64,000 nucleotides of DNA. Source: Endocalyx cinctus. Lineage: Eukaryota > Ascomycota > Sordariomycetes > Amphisphaeriales > Apiosporaceae. The notes beneath the pieces are model-generated. The model was given only the letters and a program-made list of their open reading frames with translations. It had not been told where the DNA came from and ran no database searches. The DNA lies in assembly GCA_001600455.1 (NCBI GenBank), contig BCKC01000003.1, forward strand, positions 3,634,315 through 3,698,314, read 5' to 3'. Every line of letters begins with the position of its first letter. Position 1 is the first letter of the stretch. Positions 26,308-38,715 of this stretch are shown here, in pieces. A program made the translations under genes and the position numbers.

Positions 26308-28697
26308 ATGCAAACCGTAACCCAGTGTGCTGAGCAGCTGTTCGTTCCACTCGGCCAGCGCCGAGGCAAATCCGATCTGGCGTGCTTCGCTCTAGACCTG
26401 ACGTGGGCAAGAGCAGAGACGCATTGTGCTCCGGGTGGCACAAAGGCCTATCCCTCTCCGCCCATGTCAGGGTCTCCACGATTGCCGCCCAAGCCAAAGC
26501 AAGAGGCTGGTCAGGGGAGCTTCCAGACTTCTAGTTATGATGTGTATCACGCGAGCACGGCGATTCCTGGAGGCGAGTACCGGCCGGCACCCCCTCAGCC
26601 CTCATTACCACCTCCTACTCCCATCAGTACCCGACAGTATCCCATAGAGCCTCAAGAACATATGTCATATCAGTACCGACGTCCCGAAAACACGATGCCA
26701 CGGCCGATCTCCTTCCCCCCAGGACCGGGGCAAATGATGCCTCAGACGCAATTTTCCTTACCTCCAGTAGCAGGGCCGAGCCTCGGACCCTCACCATATT
26801 CAGCACCGACAAATCCACAGCAAAGTTCCGACGTACCAACTTTTACGTCTCCAAAGTCTCAAAGAAAAACGAAAGGTCACGTAGCATCCGCCTGTGTACC
26901 TTGCAAAAGAGCTCACCTAAGGTAAATATATTCATGGTGTAGTCCGATGTGGAATACTTGCTAACTTGTCATAGATGTGACGGTATGTGTTATATTTCAC
27001 GAATTCTCCCTTTTTGTCTATATTTCCCGATGTCTCGGTATTAGCCATCAGAAATTGCTGGCCGCGCCTACCATTTCCTCAAGTGCAGATGTGATCGAAT
27101 AGCAGGAGTCAACAAGTTTGCTGGTCGAGTACGAATGTGGCCTCAAGGAAGCTGCAGAGGAGACCGTGGCGTGAGGGATACTCTTCTTTCGATTTCGAGA
27201 TTGTTCCCAAACGCGCCAGCCTGTTGCTTCGGAATCGGTAGAGCTTTACTAGGCCTGTAGAATCAGGGGAAACCAACCAACATCTAAGCAACAGTAGCTA
27301 CCCTCTCGCGACTCGTGTCCGTCAAAGAGATCCTAAGCAAGTGCAGTGGACAAGACCTCGGCGATATTATCTACCAGAGTCATCCGTCGACAATGCATAC
27401 GATTGATTAGTCTCGCTTCCTTATCTATCCTATTTTCGGTGGCTGCCTAAGAGACATGATTACAGTTAGCTAATACTAATTTTTTTCTTGTGTAGCCCAG
27501 AGACCTTGTTCGCGCTGCCTTAGCAACGGCAAAGAAGAGGCGTGTGTCGACGTTGTTCATAAGAAACGTGGCAGGCCTCGTCTCCGAGATGACAGGGAGC
27601 CTCGTTTCGATGCTGGAAGGTACTCCCATCCTGTAGACACGGCAATTCGACGACCAACCTTATATTCGCCAAGTGCGGGCGCCGCCCTCCCTTACGACGA
27701 TCCTCTTCGAAGAGGACAGCAGCAATATAGAGTTTTGAAATCACAGGGCAGTGAGCCGCTTGCTCCTAGATTCCCCGAACGTGCATCAATGTCGGATGTA
27801 AATGTTTTCCCAGCCCCATTATCGATACCTCCTAGAGCCCCCGAGCCAGTGGCTTTCCTATCCACAGATCTTGAAATATCTAAGGCATCAAGAACTTTTC
27901 TCGACGCCATTGCCAACGCATCTATAGTCGGTAGAAGACTATCAGATATCGTGAGCGCCCCCGAACGAGAAAAGGTATTTGCACTTCAGAGAGCTCTCCA
28001 GGACGAGCAAGGGAGGAAAGAGCCGAATTATCTGCCGCCTATTTTTGGGAAGCAGGAAGCAGACAGAGTAATCCAGGGGCTCCCATTCAGTACAGAATCC
28101 GTATCGAGGTACCAGTTTGATCGACAAGATCTATTGACGTTTGTTTCCGGTGATGGCTTGCCACGGCAGTTTCCCATACGCATCGGTCTGGCGAAGGAGG
28201 ACTCTATATATTTTGTCGTGCTGTTGCTGAGCCCACCTACTCGATCTTACCCGCATCCATCCCCATCACCACATGGACGAGAATTATCCTATTCATACCA
28301 TCCACAGCAACAGGCCTTCACTCAATTAACACCTGTGTCTGCATCCTTTGATCCTAGACGACCACAACTTGGGGAGCCGACCCCGGACAGTAGTTATACT
28401 CCGAGACAGCCAGCTCCTCCAACACATCTTGTGGCGGGACTCAGCCCTGGCGTAAGCCCTAATATGCCGAGCTATTCGCGTCCCGAGCATGCGGTTGGTT
28501 TACCTCATCAAATTCCCCGCAGTGAGCTTCCTCCCGGACGATCGTCACAGCAGCCCATGTACCAGTTACCGCCCATCCAAAGCCAGCCTCAAAGTAGGGG
28601 CCTAGCCGACCCTACTTGGCAACGAGATGATAGGAGTGGCCGTGTCGATATCGAGGGACTGATCGATAAACCGAGACCATCGCATCCGGGCCGATGA
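26308..28697 (+). CDS. Zn2Cys6 transcription factor with AT-hook-like motif and PAS-like region
   Basis: There are three exons: 26308-26921, the 8-nt microexon 26975-26982, and 27496-28697. Together they encode about 607 residues. Intron 1 has GCTAAC and intron 2 TACTAAT as branch sites. The spliced binuclear zinc cluster is CX2CX6CX5CX2CX8C (Cys196, 199, 206, 212, 215, 224), with ACVPCKRAHLRCD typical of DNA-binding Zn2Cys6 clusters. KKRGRPRLRDD follows at about 229-239, an AT-hook-like minor-groove motif. Residues about 322-455 (VAFLSTDLEISKAS to FVVLLLS) look like a PAS fold. Both ends are Pro/Ser/Gln-rich and disordered (about 1-190 and 455-607). It is a nuclear regulator whose targets are unknown. 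A PAS-like region also occurs in AcuK/Ert1-type regulators, but the zinc-cluster sequence differs and I do not assign a symbol. The N-terminus is uncertain: the first about 50 residues could be leader sequence, with an internal Met (MSGSPRLPP) as alternative start. Confidence 0.85.
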
Positions 28698-30140
28698 AAT
28701 TTCCGTTATTGTGATGAACATTTGAATTTCCAGGCTTTTCGGCTCTTTCAGCATAAATTGCTTTCAATTCCTTTTGCAGTCGTTATCTAGGGTCGGATTG
28801 TAACTATACCCCAAATACCCAACTGCTCTTCTTGGTGGCGCTTGAGATACCATTGCACAAAATGATGCATTTTCCCATTCGTATGTACCGGCGGCAACTT
28901 ATTTTTCTTCTTTAATTCTTTTCCATCTAATTTGCCTTTCGGATTTCCCAGTCGTCCCGGGGCATCGAAATCCAGGATTCAGTGTTGGCTTTTTCAAAAG
29001 ATCATATGCTTGTATTAAGCACTTGAAAGTTCTGAATACAGCGTGTGAGGCCAACTCGAATCGTCTCGTTGTTTTTTTTCTTCCACTTCCAAGCGAGCGG
29101 TACACCAGCGGTAATCCCGGAAACTTTTTTTTTCCTATTTCAACATGTCGACAGTGCATCATCAGGGGAGAGGGCGGCAAATTTGCTTTTTATCTTGGGG
29201 GGATATTTGATTTTTATCTTTAGCGGCATCCAATAATCGCATTGTTTAATACATTTCACACTTTCGAGGGTTTCGTCCAAGTACCGTCGGATTAAACAAA
29301 GGGGGGAGGGGAAGTGATTTAACGAATCGTTCTTCTACACACATCATCAATATATCTCGGGAGTCAGAGCATCCCATAAAGGGCGAGCACCAGCCTTCTC
29401 TTGGAGAGGTTTGTTTCTCGAAGATTATGTAGAAGCCTTTGTGCCTGGTAGTTGGTAGTTTTGAAGTTTGCCTCGGGGAAAGAGGGGTTGAAATAAAGGA
29501 GAAGCCACGACGCTCCAATGAGCGTGAAGCAGATTTAATGATTGAGGGGAGAGGTTTGCTCATACTAAGAGAAGTGAGAAGACGAGAAAAGGTTGTACCA
29601 CTATTAGGCAAAAAGATCGGATGAAGGAGGTTACAGGAAGGACAGAAGAGCCGGACGAGAAGCAGGGCCCAAAGGGCTCAGGTTGTTTTTAAAGAGTTTT
29701 CTGTTACAACGGACAGAACAAGGTAGATAAGAAAGAGAATAAGAAAAATAGGAGTACTTGGATGAAATATAGTAAGAAGCAAAATAATAGTGTGCGAGAG
29801 ATGGAAGATTTAAAGAACAAGGTAGGGTTGTGACCAGTGAGGTTTCGCTCCAAATGCAACGAATCGAGTGAAACCCAAAGGGGCGTGAAGGTGTGGTATA
29901 TAATTCTCTGCAGATACAATAAGGTATATACGGTAGGTTCAAGACTGATGATCTTATTATTAGACCGAGATCCTCCATACCATTGGAAGGATTCTTTCTA
30001 ATATTTTGTGTGTATATATATTAAGGTAATGTGGGACTGGGAACAGTGACCTGGTTCAGATATTATATGCTATAGGTAATAATGGCGGGGTTCTCTTATT
30101 TTCTCTTGATGAATGGTAGGACAGAACCAAAACGAGACGA

Positions 30141-30170
30141 AACCAAACCAAACCAAACCAAACCAAACCA
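30141..30170. repeat. (AACCA)x6 microsatellite
   Basis: Six exact AACCA units in tandem. Confidence 0.92.
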
Positions 30171-33100
30171 AACGAAATGAAACAGAAATATGCCAATAAT
30201 AACTTAGAAGTCGGAGAGGATGGAAACGAAGAAGTTCGGACAACTCAAGCTCAACTTTGAACTAGGATTGCAAAATACGATAATAGTTAAAAAGAGGCAA
30301 GTCGAGGCTTAAACAAAAGAAGGCCCAAGCGTAATACGTGCGAAAAGAGAAAGTAATTCGTGTATATGACGAGAATAGATATATATGAGGTTGTGCCTAT
30401 TGCCTCTTTGTATTTCACGTCCGTCTCTTTCTGTTATGTTTATTACTATAATGCGTTGTTCACCCACCCTGGCACGATCTACTCCGTATAGTTATATTGA
30501 CGGGGTTGTATCGACCATTTGTGTACACATATAACGGAGGTTTGATATGGTAAGGCCAGGTTGAACTCGGGGGAATGAAGCTCGACAAGCGAGACACCGT
30601 AAAAGGAAACCTGCTCCGCGTTCAAATAGAAATTACAGAACAACAACGGGAGGTAAACAGAAAAAAAAAGAGAGGAAGAAATAAAATATGTTGGTGTTAT
30701 CATCATAAATCTTGGGTTGACGCTCCATAAGTGTTGCTGCTTTGTTGTACAAAAGGCCAACGGCGAAGGACGGATATACGAAGATAGAAGGAGACAGGGG
30801 GGGGGATATATGATATATACATATCAAACTTGCGGTAAATATACCACACTATTTTCACTCTTTGCTCGAATATGATATTAATAATTTCGTATTTATTTTT
30901 CCCCCTTCTCTCACGCATGCATACCTTTTCTTCTTTTTAATTATCTTGCTTTTTTGAGGTTTTGACAGGTTTACCCATTTTTTTTTTAAATCTATTCACG
31001 GAACCTACTACGTACTTGTTACGTACTAAGCCTTAGACAGATCTACATTCTAACATCATCATAACCTCCTTGCGGGGGTGTTATATAAATACTTCCAGTT
31101 TCGTTCTTGACTTGATCAAGGTCCTCTGGTTTTAGTGACTCTTTCTTCCATGCTGTTCCGCCCCGTCCTGCTCGTATTACCTATGCATAGGATGAGACGG
31201 AAGGACGAAAAGAAAGAGAAAGAGATACATGGAATGGATGAGAGAGAAACAAGGAATAATAAGGAATAAAAAGGAAGAAGAAAAGCGCTAGAGGAGAATC
31301 GACCGGTCGGTAGGTAGGTCGGTGTAAGATAAGTAAAGTTTTACGGTAAAGCGCCGGTACGAGTATGTAAACGTTACCACACCATATCATCCATATACTT
31401 ATACGTATGTATATTTATTTACATGTTATATATATCCCCAGCTGTATATATACGTGCAGTGTATATCCGGGAAATAAAATCCTATTTTATAATAACTTGT
31501 TTCCTGGTACAGGTGATCAAAACGAATAAAAAGAAAACATCCGGAACCAAGGAAGCGATGCCGATACATACCTTTAATGTACACCACACCACAACATGCA
31601 TCGCAGCGAACGGTGATCACTTCTTTTTTTCTCTCTCTTTCTCACAGGTAGCGAATGGATTGTGGCTTGACAGGGTAGGGAACGATACCCGGTCACTCTC
31701 GGTCGGGATGTTTAGGTTAGTGTTAAGGTAGATGACGAGATATTATGAGAATGTAGCCCGGTTCAGCACAACGCTAAGCTCCTTTCTTTATACCCTTTAT
31801 CACATATACCTACCACATCAGGTAACTTATTCTCAGGTAGATGTATCGATATACTATGATATGTAGTGTAGTAGTACCCAGGTATGGGTTTGGGATGCAT
31901 ATATTAAAAGTACCCACTACGTATATGTAGGTATTTACACTACATCTAATATAATTACGCCTTTATTTTTTTATTGTCCGACCCGTTGCAGGATGCAGTA
32001 GCTTTACATGCGTGCATCCCGTCATTTACCACTACTGGGTACACCACTTCTAACCTATGAGATTTCGCCTTACGCATGACAGACCGTTCCCCCCACATAA
32101 CCAGATATTTCCTTGATTTTTTGGTGGTATTGAAAAAATGAATAAGTACTCTGTATACGTAGAATATGCATGTAATATATAAATATACGGTATGCAAAAG
32201 TAAACGTCGTATGCACCAAGCGCAGTGCTACCGGGAAGTGGGCATATATATATTGGATATAACACCCAGTATACTTACTATCTACGTATATACTACGTAG
32301 TATGCGTTGTATGTATAGTATGCCTCCCATAAATCAACCAAGTTCGCATGAATATTTCATATATCTGCCCTCCTGGTCCTCTCTTATTTGAGAGTTTGGG
32401 TCATCAAAATTAAATCCATGTTTGATTGAGATAGATAATTAACAAAGCGAGAATGGCATACGACCTACCTTAAAACCATATCAATGGAGAATACTTCACC
32501 CAAAAAAAAAAAAGGATCGTCGCGTAACGCGTAATACGATCCGCAGACAAGTAGCAATATATCCAGAAAGTCCTACTTGCCTTTATTGTCAAACAAAGCC
32601 ACAGGACTCCCCCGAAACGCTCAAGCGAGATGTTAAACGGCCCTTGAGGCTCCATATGCTCTTCCAGTTTCTCCGCTTGGCCCTTTCTTTATGCTAGAGG
32701 CGCCATTCGCTCCCTTTCCTGCTTTATCCCCCCCTCCTCTCTTCTCCGGCCTGCTGGCTGGCTGGGCACCAAGGCTGCTTATCTGTGCCACCAGCACTTA
32801 ACCCCTCCATATTACAGAACGAATGGGCAGAATACCGCAATACCAGTTTCCCTTTTGTCTTCATGAATCTCTCTGCACCATCACCACAACGAGCCTCGTT
32901 CTCGCCCACGTCTACGTCCACGTCACCACGCCACAACACAGCACCCACGCATATTCTTCCCTAGATCCACTATTGTTCCCATATTGGGGTAAAAAAAATC
33001 AAATGCCGTGGTGGATACCATTACCATTATTTTCCCTCCACGGAAACGGGTCCAATTCCGGGTCCGGATGTGGTGATGACCGCGAGGTTAAATTCGACTG

Positions 33101-33620
33101 ACGAAGATACCCAGAACCGTCAACGAGAGGACATACTAATCAGAGGGAGGCGTTTCGACGTAGATGATTGATCGATCTTGAGCCCGGCGAGCGAAGGAAA
33201 GCTACCATTAAATATTGGTTAGAAGGGGACTGCAATGAGTCCTTTTTTTTTTTTTTTTTTTTGTTGCCGTTGCTGTCGTCATCGTAATTTTTTTTTTCTC
33301 GAGTAGTTGGTATAGAAGTTACTTGCGCTTACGATAGGTGGCGACCAGGTGAATTGGAACATAGGTAAGATACGCTGACACGTTGACTAGATTAGGACCT
33401 TGTCCGGAGACAAGTGAACAAGTTGACTGTATAGGACGTAATGCCACCATACGACCCTCATCAGCCTTCCCTTCTCCTCAAGGAGACTCTGAAGATGCGG
33501 TATAAGAGACCTCGTTGTGGCTCGTTCCTTCTCAGGCCTCACGTTAACCGGCATCTCGTTGAGGTTTGGCATTGAAGGAAACCCGAAAGTTGACGTTATA
33601 TTGAGTCGTGTTTCCGAACA

Positions 33621-33820
33621 TGTTGATGACTGAAACCGGTTTATGACACTGGTTAACTCTCTCCGCTAGCTTCGTGGAGTTTCAGAGACGGAATTTGGGA
33701 TTGTCAATCTAGGACATTATAGTCTAAGAAGAATAAGAATACTTTTATTACTCTAAGATCTACCAATAAATAAACAATACCTTATTCCATAAGTTTCTCG
33801 CAAGGCTATAGAATCTTACA
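33621..33820. mobile_element. Possible LTR remnant with primer-binding-like flank
   Basis: The segment begins TGTTGATGAC and ends GAATCTTACA, has AATAAATAAAC polyadenylation-like words inside, and is followed at once by TTGGTGGTCACCAATG. The last part forms a perfect 8-bp inverted repeat (CATTGGTG/CACCAATG at 33819-33836). TG...CA termini followed by a TGG-type sequence recall the junction of an LTR and a tRNA primer-binding site. No target duplication and no gag-pol reading frame are seen, so this is weak. Confidence 0.22.
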
Positions 33821-34212
33821 TTGGTGGTCACCAATGATGAGGCGCGATAGATTGAGGAACAAACGTCCATCCAAGGGGTTGGAGTTTTGGTCACATGTTA
33901 CAGCTCGACGAACCTCATCGTTGGTCCACGTATAATACGACCATGCAACGCGGTCACATCATATGCACTACATAATAGAATGCAGAGAGGGTCAGTGTGG
34001 TCGGATAGGCTTACATATTGAGGCTCATATTTCTACACAGTAGGCATGTCTCTGTACTAGAATATTTATTTTTTCTATTATACCTTAAAGTAATAGGCCT
34101 TTTGGGGCCAGAATTGGAGGCAGACTACTTATTAGGCACTACGTCAGCCCCTAACAGCCTACAAAAAGATCCCTAATCAATACAGTATAGAGCTAACTCT
34201 CACTGTAATCTT

Positions 34213-34557
34213 TTATTTTGTTCCAACATCCCAGCCGCACAGAGCACTATCATTGGATTGAATATCTACATCATCCTTCTGTTCTTTCTCGACCATTTGT
34301 CTGTAGATCACATTTACATGCCCATACTTGTACACCAAAACAAACGCAGAGTCAATATACCAAGATTTGTATGAATACTTAATAACGCCTTCCTTACCTT
34401 GTCTACTGAGTAACTTTGATGAAATTACATTCATATCGTCTAATAAACGCGACACAATGATAAATGAGCCCAAATAAAGAGTAACTAGCTCTTGTAGTCT
34501 TAAGAAGAAAAGACATAGATCAGCGCAAACCGACGTGATATTTCTACTTAAAATCAA
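34213..34557 (-). other. Unrecognised coding-like open frame next to MLH1
   Basis: A 114-codon minus-strand frame has balanced amino-acid composition (for example IKYSYKSWYIDSAFVLVYKY and a DDVDIQSNDS stretch), unlike the low-complexity frames around it. Its apparent start lies about 35 bp from the MLH1 start, so it would share the MLH1 promoter. I recognise no family. It may be a remnant of a larger gene or chance. Confidence 0.25.
34447..34452. promoter_or_regulatory. Candidate MluI-box-like site upstream of MLH1
   Basis: ACGCGA lies about 140 bp before the MLH1 start codon. It matches the MBF half-consensus that also occurs before RPA2 in this window. A single site is weak evidence. Confidence 0.25.
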
Positions 34558-34591
34558 TAATCAATCAAGTCTCGGTATCTCTGTTGTCGAA

Positions 34592-36913
34592 ATGGCAGAC
34601 CCTATGGACGTTGATAAGAGTCCTCGAGGCACGAAACGAAAGGACCCGCCAATTTCAGAGGATTCGAACCCTCCTCGCCGCATAAAGGCGAGTCACCCTA
34701 TAGTTTCTACACGCTTGATCTACCCAAGCTGGCTTTGGCTAAACGTGCAATATTTTCTTACAGGCTTTGGATCCAAATGTAGTCAACAAGATTGCTGCAG
34801 GCGAAATCATCATCGCCCCCGTTCATGCCCTCAAGGAGCTGATCGAGAACGCTGTCGACGCTGGATCAACTGCGCTGGAGGTTCTCGTCAAAGACGGCGG
34901 TCTCAAGCTACTACAGATTACCGACAACGGTCACGGTATCAACGTGAGTTTATTCTAACTAACCACCGTTGCGCCGCCTGTCGCTGATCGTCTCCGTAGA
35001 AAGAGGATTTGCCTATACTCTGTGAGAGATTCACTACTTCTAAGTTGAAGAAATTTGAGGATCTGAATAGCATATGCACGTATGGTTTTCGAGGCGAAGC
35101 CCTCGCCAGCATCAGCCACATTGCTCATCTTAGCGTTACTACCAAGACAAAAGATTCGGATTGTGCCTGGCGTGCTCATTATGATGGAGGCAAGCTGTCT
35201 CCCGCCAAACCTGGCCAGTCGGCCGATCCCAAACCTACGGCCGGGCGAAACGGCACTCAGATATCTGTCGAGGATTTATTTTATAACGTCACAACCCGTC
35301 GTCGAGCTTTTAGGTCAACCTCTGAAGAATACAATAAAATCATCGACATGGTAGGGCGTTACGCTATACACTGCAACGGCGTAGCTTTCTCCTGCAAGAA
35401 ATTCGGGGACGCCGGCACTTCGATCGCCGTCCAAGCCCAAGCATCCGTAGTAGATCGCATTCGGCAGATACACGGCGCAGGTGTCGCGAATGAGCTCATT
35501 GAATTTGCCGCATCCGATGACCGGTGGGGTTTCAAAGCTTCCGGGTGGACTACCAACGCGAACTATCATATCAAGAAGACTACGCTGCTCTTATTTATCA
35601 ACAACCGCAGCGTTGAATCTGTAAATATCAAAAAGGCCGTGGAACAAACCTATGCATCTTTTCTACCGAAGAATGGGCATCCGTTCATCTACCTCAGCCT
35701 TGAGATTGACCCTCAGCGACTTGATGTTAATGTCCACCCTACAAAGCGGCACGTCAATTTTCTCAACGAAGACGAGATCATCCAGTCTATATGCGAGACA
35801 ATTCGCAGTAAGTTGGCAGCCGTTGATGCAAGCCGCACCTTTTTAACTCAGACTTTATTACCCGGAACCGGCTTTCCCAACGATGCGCCCCAGAAGGACG
35901 ATACCGAGTCTTTATCTAAGACTGCGGCTTCAAAACGGAAAACTCTGGTCAGACCTTACGAAAATAACATGGTTCGCACAGATGCTTCGCTGCGCAAGAT
36001 TACAAGTATGTTTCCCCTAGCATCTCATTCTCCAGCGCTAGATGCAGGGTCCAATACGCCAGTTGAGGGCCCTAGTGCGGACGCGGATTATGAGATCACG
36101 GACCGTGAGTCTGTTTATTGCAGGCTCCAGACTATACGTGAACTTCGAACTGAAGTTAGGGATGACATGCATCACGAGCTGACGGAGATATTTGCGAATC
36201 ACACATTTGTCGGCATCGTAGACGAGAAACGTCGTCTCGCGGCAATTCAAGGAGGAGTCAAGCTCTTCTTGGTCGACTATGGCCGTGCGTGTTTCGAATA
36301 TTTCTATCAAGTTGGACTCACCGATTTTGGCAATTTTGGCGTCATTAAGCTACAGCCGGCCCTCGATCTACGCGAGGTCTTGTCCATCGCAGCTGAGAGA
36401 GAGAAAGCAAGCACAGCTGACGGAAATTCGGCTAAAGATGACGATTTCGACGTATCAGAAGTCGTGGAAACAGTGCTCAATCAGTTGATCGAGAGGAGAG
36501 AAATGTTGCTTGAGTATTTCAATCTCGAGGTATCTCCAACCGGGGAGCTACTAAGTATCCCTCTTCTCCTGAAGGGTTACACTCCGTCCATGGCAAAGCT
36601 ACCTCAGTTCTTACTCCGGCTTGGGCCCTACGTAGATTGGACTGATGAGAAACCGTGTTTTGAAACATTTCTCAAGGAACTAGCCTCCTTTTATGTTCCG
36701 GAACAGCTGCCTCCACTACCAGGAAACAACGAAACTGACGAAGCTATTCCTGATGAAATCAAAGCGAGAAGAACGCAGGTCCGTCGGGCAGTAGAGCATA
36801 TCTTCTTCCCGGCATTTAAGTCGAGACTTGTTGCGACGAAGTCGTTCATGAAAGATGGTGTCCTAGAGCTAGCGAGCCTGAAAGGGTTGTATCGAGTCTT
36901 TGAAAGATGTTAA
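34592..36913 (+). CDS. MLH1: DNA mismatch repair protein MLH1 (MutL homologue)
   Basis: There are three exons: 34592-34687, 34764-34943 and 35000-36913, about 729 residues. The N-terminal GHKL ATPase has all motifs: KIAAGEI and [13 protein letters not shown] (with the catalytic Glu of ELIEN and Asn binding Mg-ATP), DNGHGI, TSKL and [12 protein letters not shown]. The MutL-type transducer domain follows ([14 protein letters not shown], then NNRSVES and [11 protein letters not shown]). After a variable linker the C-terminal dimerisation domain ends in VFERC, the conserved MLH1 terminus that completes the endonuclease site of the PMS1 partner. In the nucleus MLH1-PMS1 acts after MutS complexes in mismatch repair and, with MLH3, in meiotic crossover. 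Exon 2 must begin GCTTTGGATCC (ALDPNVVN). The best in-phase exon 1 end is AAG followed by GCGAGT, a GC-AG intron of 76 nt. The alternative donor GTTTCT, 15 nt later, would add five residues. Identity is certain. Confidence 0.96.
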
Positions 36914-37727
36914 GATCGAAATAAAGCGGCCAAGCCACCGATCTGGTGAAACCCTGTGTCAAACTTGCTCCTTGCGCGGTACGCTTTTATGTGCTAGGTT
37001 CTACAATAAAAACATCACCGCCACGCGTCTAACTAAGACTTGTGCATTCCCTGATAGACTCAGATTAGATAATGATGCAAATTACTTAGGGAGAAGTGCT
37101 CACATTGCTAGATGAAGACGTCTAGGCTGTACTGAACCGCAAGATGTCTGCGGTGGTCAGATCAGGCCAAATAACGGCCAGGAAACGTAGAATGTGTTTT
37201 GTCAGATATACGACTTTAACGTAGCTTTCAGCTAGCTATACTCAAATTATACAGGCAAACTTCCAACGTCATTGTGCAACTTTCTATAGGTGATTGATGA
37301 TCTTGTTAAGCAATCATAGTCAGCTAGAGGAAATTTACTACCTCCCCCTTTACTCGAACAGACTACCGCTCGCTCCCTCTCAAGTTCTCGTATCTTGGAG
37401 AAGGAGGACAAGAGGAGGGGTTTAAGGGATAAAAATATCCATCCACCTAGTTCCTGGCGCCTGCCATTATGTGGCAGGTAACGATTCATACGTATGAAAG
37501 AGCCAAAAAGAAGAAAAAAGGTTTGCGGTCAGAGATTGATAACCTAGAATACTTTACACAAAAACGTCATGACTAAGGAAGATGGTTAGCTACCTACTCG
37601 ATGATATATATACTGCTCATTTTCCAGAAGAAAATTCCAAAGTGATATAACATAGAAAGAAGATCATTGAAAATATCATAATACACTAACTAAACCACAG
37701 CTGCGTCAACGAAGCAAGGCCACCACC
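36914..37727. other. Intergenic MLH1 to secreted protein gene
   Basis: Tandem arrangement. No additional gene seen. The last about 150 bp is presumably the promoter and leader of the secreted-protein gene, with a CACCACC sequence directly before its ATG. Confidence 0.45.
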
Positions 37728-38406
37728 ATGCAGTTCACTATCACTCAAGCGGTATTATACCTCACAGTAGGTTTTCTAAGTGTCTGGTAAGTCACGAGTA
37801 AATAAATACTCGTTCGATCAGTATTTATCCTGTCCAGCTTATTCGAATCTCATGGTTAACAAAATATTCACCCCTTCAAAAAGCGACGCCATCCCCGCCG
37901 AGGCCGGAGTCAACAACGCTCTTCGTGTCACTCCCACTCCCACCCCTACTCCCATCAAGTTACCGAACCACTGCTACACCACCTCGGACGACTTCAAGCA
38001 TAAATCCGGACATGTCGAGACGCATTCCTGCTATACGCAAACATTGACCGTTCCTAAAGGTTCGTTTTCAATTTCCTTTCCAATCCCCGAATCTAAATAA
38101 ATAAAAAGACTTACATAAAAAAAAAAACACACAGCCGACTGCCCTATCCTTTCTTGCGCCCCTTCGTCTAAGGGAATGATCTGTCCTTTCTATATCAAAG
38201 TGTCGTCCATGACGGTCCCCTGCTCTACCGACTGTTGCCCGACGACGTCGACGGTCCGCGAAAGCAGCGGCGCTTGCCCGACTTGCGATCCTTGTTGTAT
38301 CCCGACGGAGTGGATTACTTATACGACCGGCTGCCCTGGCACGCCTACCATTACGTACACGACGGTGGTGACGCCTCCGATAGCCCATGGTGAAACGATA
38401 GGATAG
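37728..38406 (+). CDS. Small secreted cysteine-rich protein, candidate effector or wall protein
   Basis: There are three exons: 37728-37786, 37884-38059 and 38135-38406. They join in frame to about 168 residues. The first 20 or so residues (MQFTITQAVLYLTVGFLSV) form a hydrophobic signal peptide with likely cleavage before or after DAIPAEA. The mature part has a TPTPTPTP spacer and then 14 cysteines in total, including CC pairs (STDCCPT, DPCCIPT) and CPTC, which suggests several disulfides. The tail is Thr/Tyr/Val-rich (TYTTGCPGTPTITYTT), a pattern common in fungal extracellular proteins. I recognise no enzymatic domain and no GPI signal at the end. It is most likely a secreted structural or host-interaction protein, and the function is unknown. 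The 3-exon model rests on good GTAAGT and GTTCGT donors; the first acceptor (AAAAAG, then CGACGCC) could alternatively be upstream. Confidence 0.75.
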
Positions 38407-38715
38407 AAATAAAGGATATCTGATTTTTCTTTATGGTCTGAATGGGCTTGTTTGATTGGTAAATGAAGAATAGTAGTAGTAGTTATTGTTATTAGTATTG
38501 TTTCAGGGTGAAGGGGTAAACACAATCAATCATAGGTTTACTGATGCTAGATTTATTCTATGCTGACCCGAAATATATTTCTTGGCTCTCTTTTATTTAG
38601 ACTTTTTATCTTATTCATGGTGTCTAGCTTTCTGATCTGTAGATAACCGAAGGTATCCAGCATCACACTTCTTTTTTTCCCTCTATGAAGTCAAATCTTT
38701 TCCTTTCCACCCTTT
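38407..38715. other. Convergent 3' intergenic
   Basis: Shared 3' flanks of the secreted protein and Arc1 genes, T-rich. No gene is seen. Confidence 0.5.

Larger units (their letters stand above)
28698..34591. other. Gene-poor intergenic DNA upstream of MLH1
   Basis: About 5.9 kb without a supported gene. It holds an (AACCA)6 repeat, many T/A runs, a candidate LTR remnant (33621-33820) and a coding-like minus-strand frame (34213-34557), each listed separately. Other open frames (for example 29246-29611, minus) have no domain. Confidence 0.45.

Noticed and set aside
34658..34674. tRNA-like T-arm (GAGGGTTCGAATCCTC on the minus strand)
   Set aside because: It lies inside coding exon 1 of MLH1, and no acceptor stem or A-box is found at the right distance.
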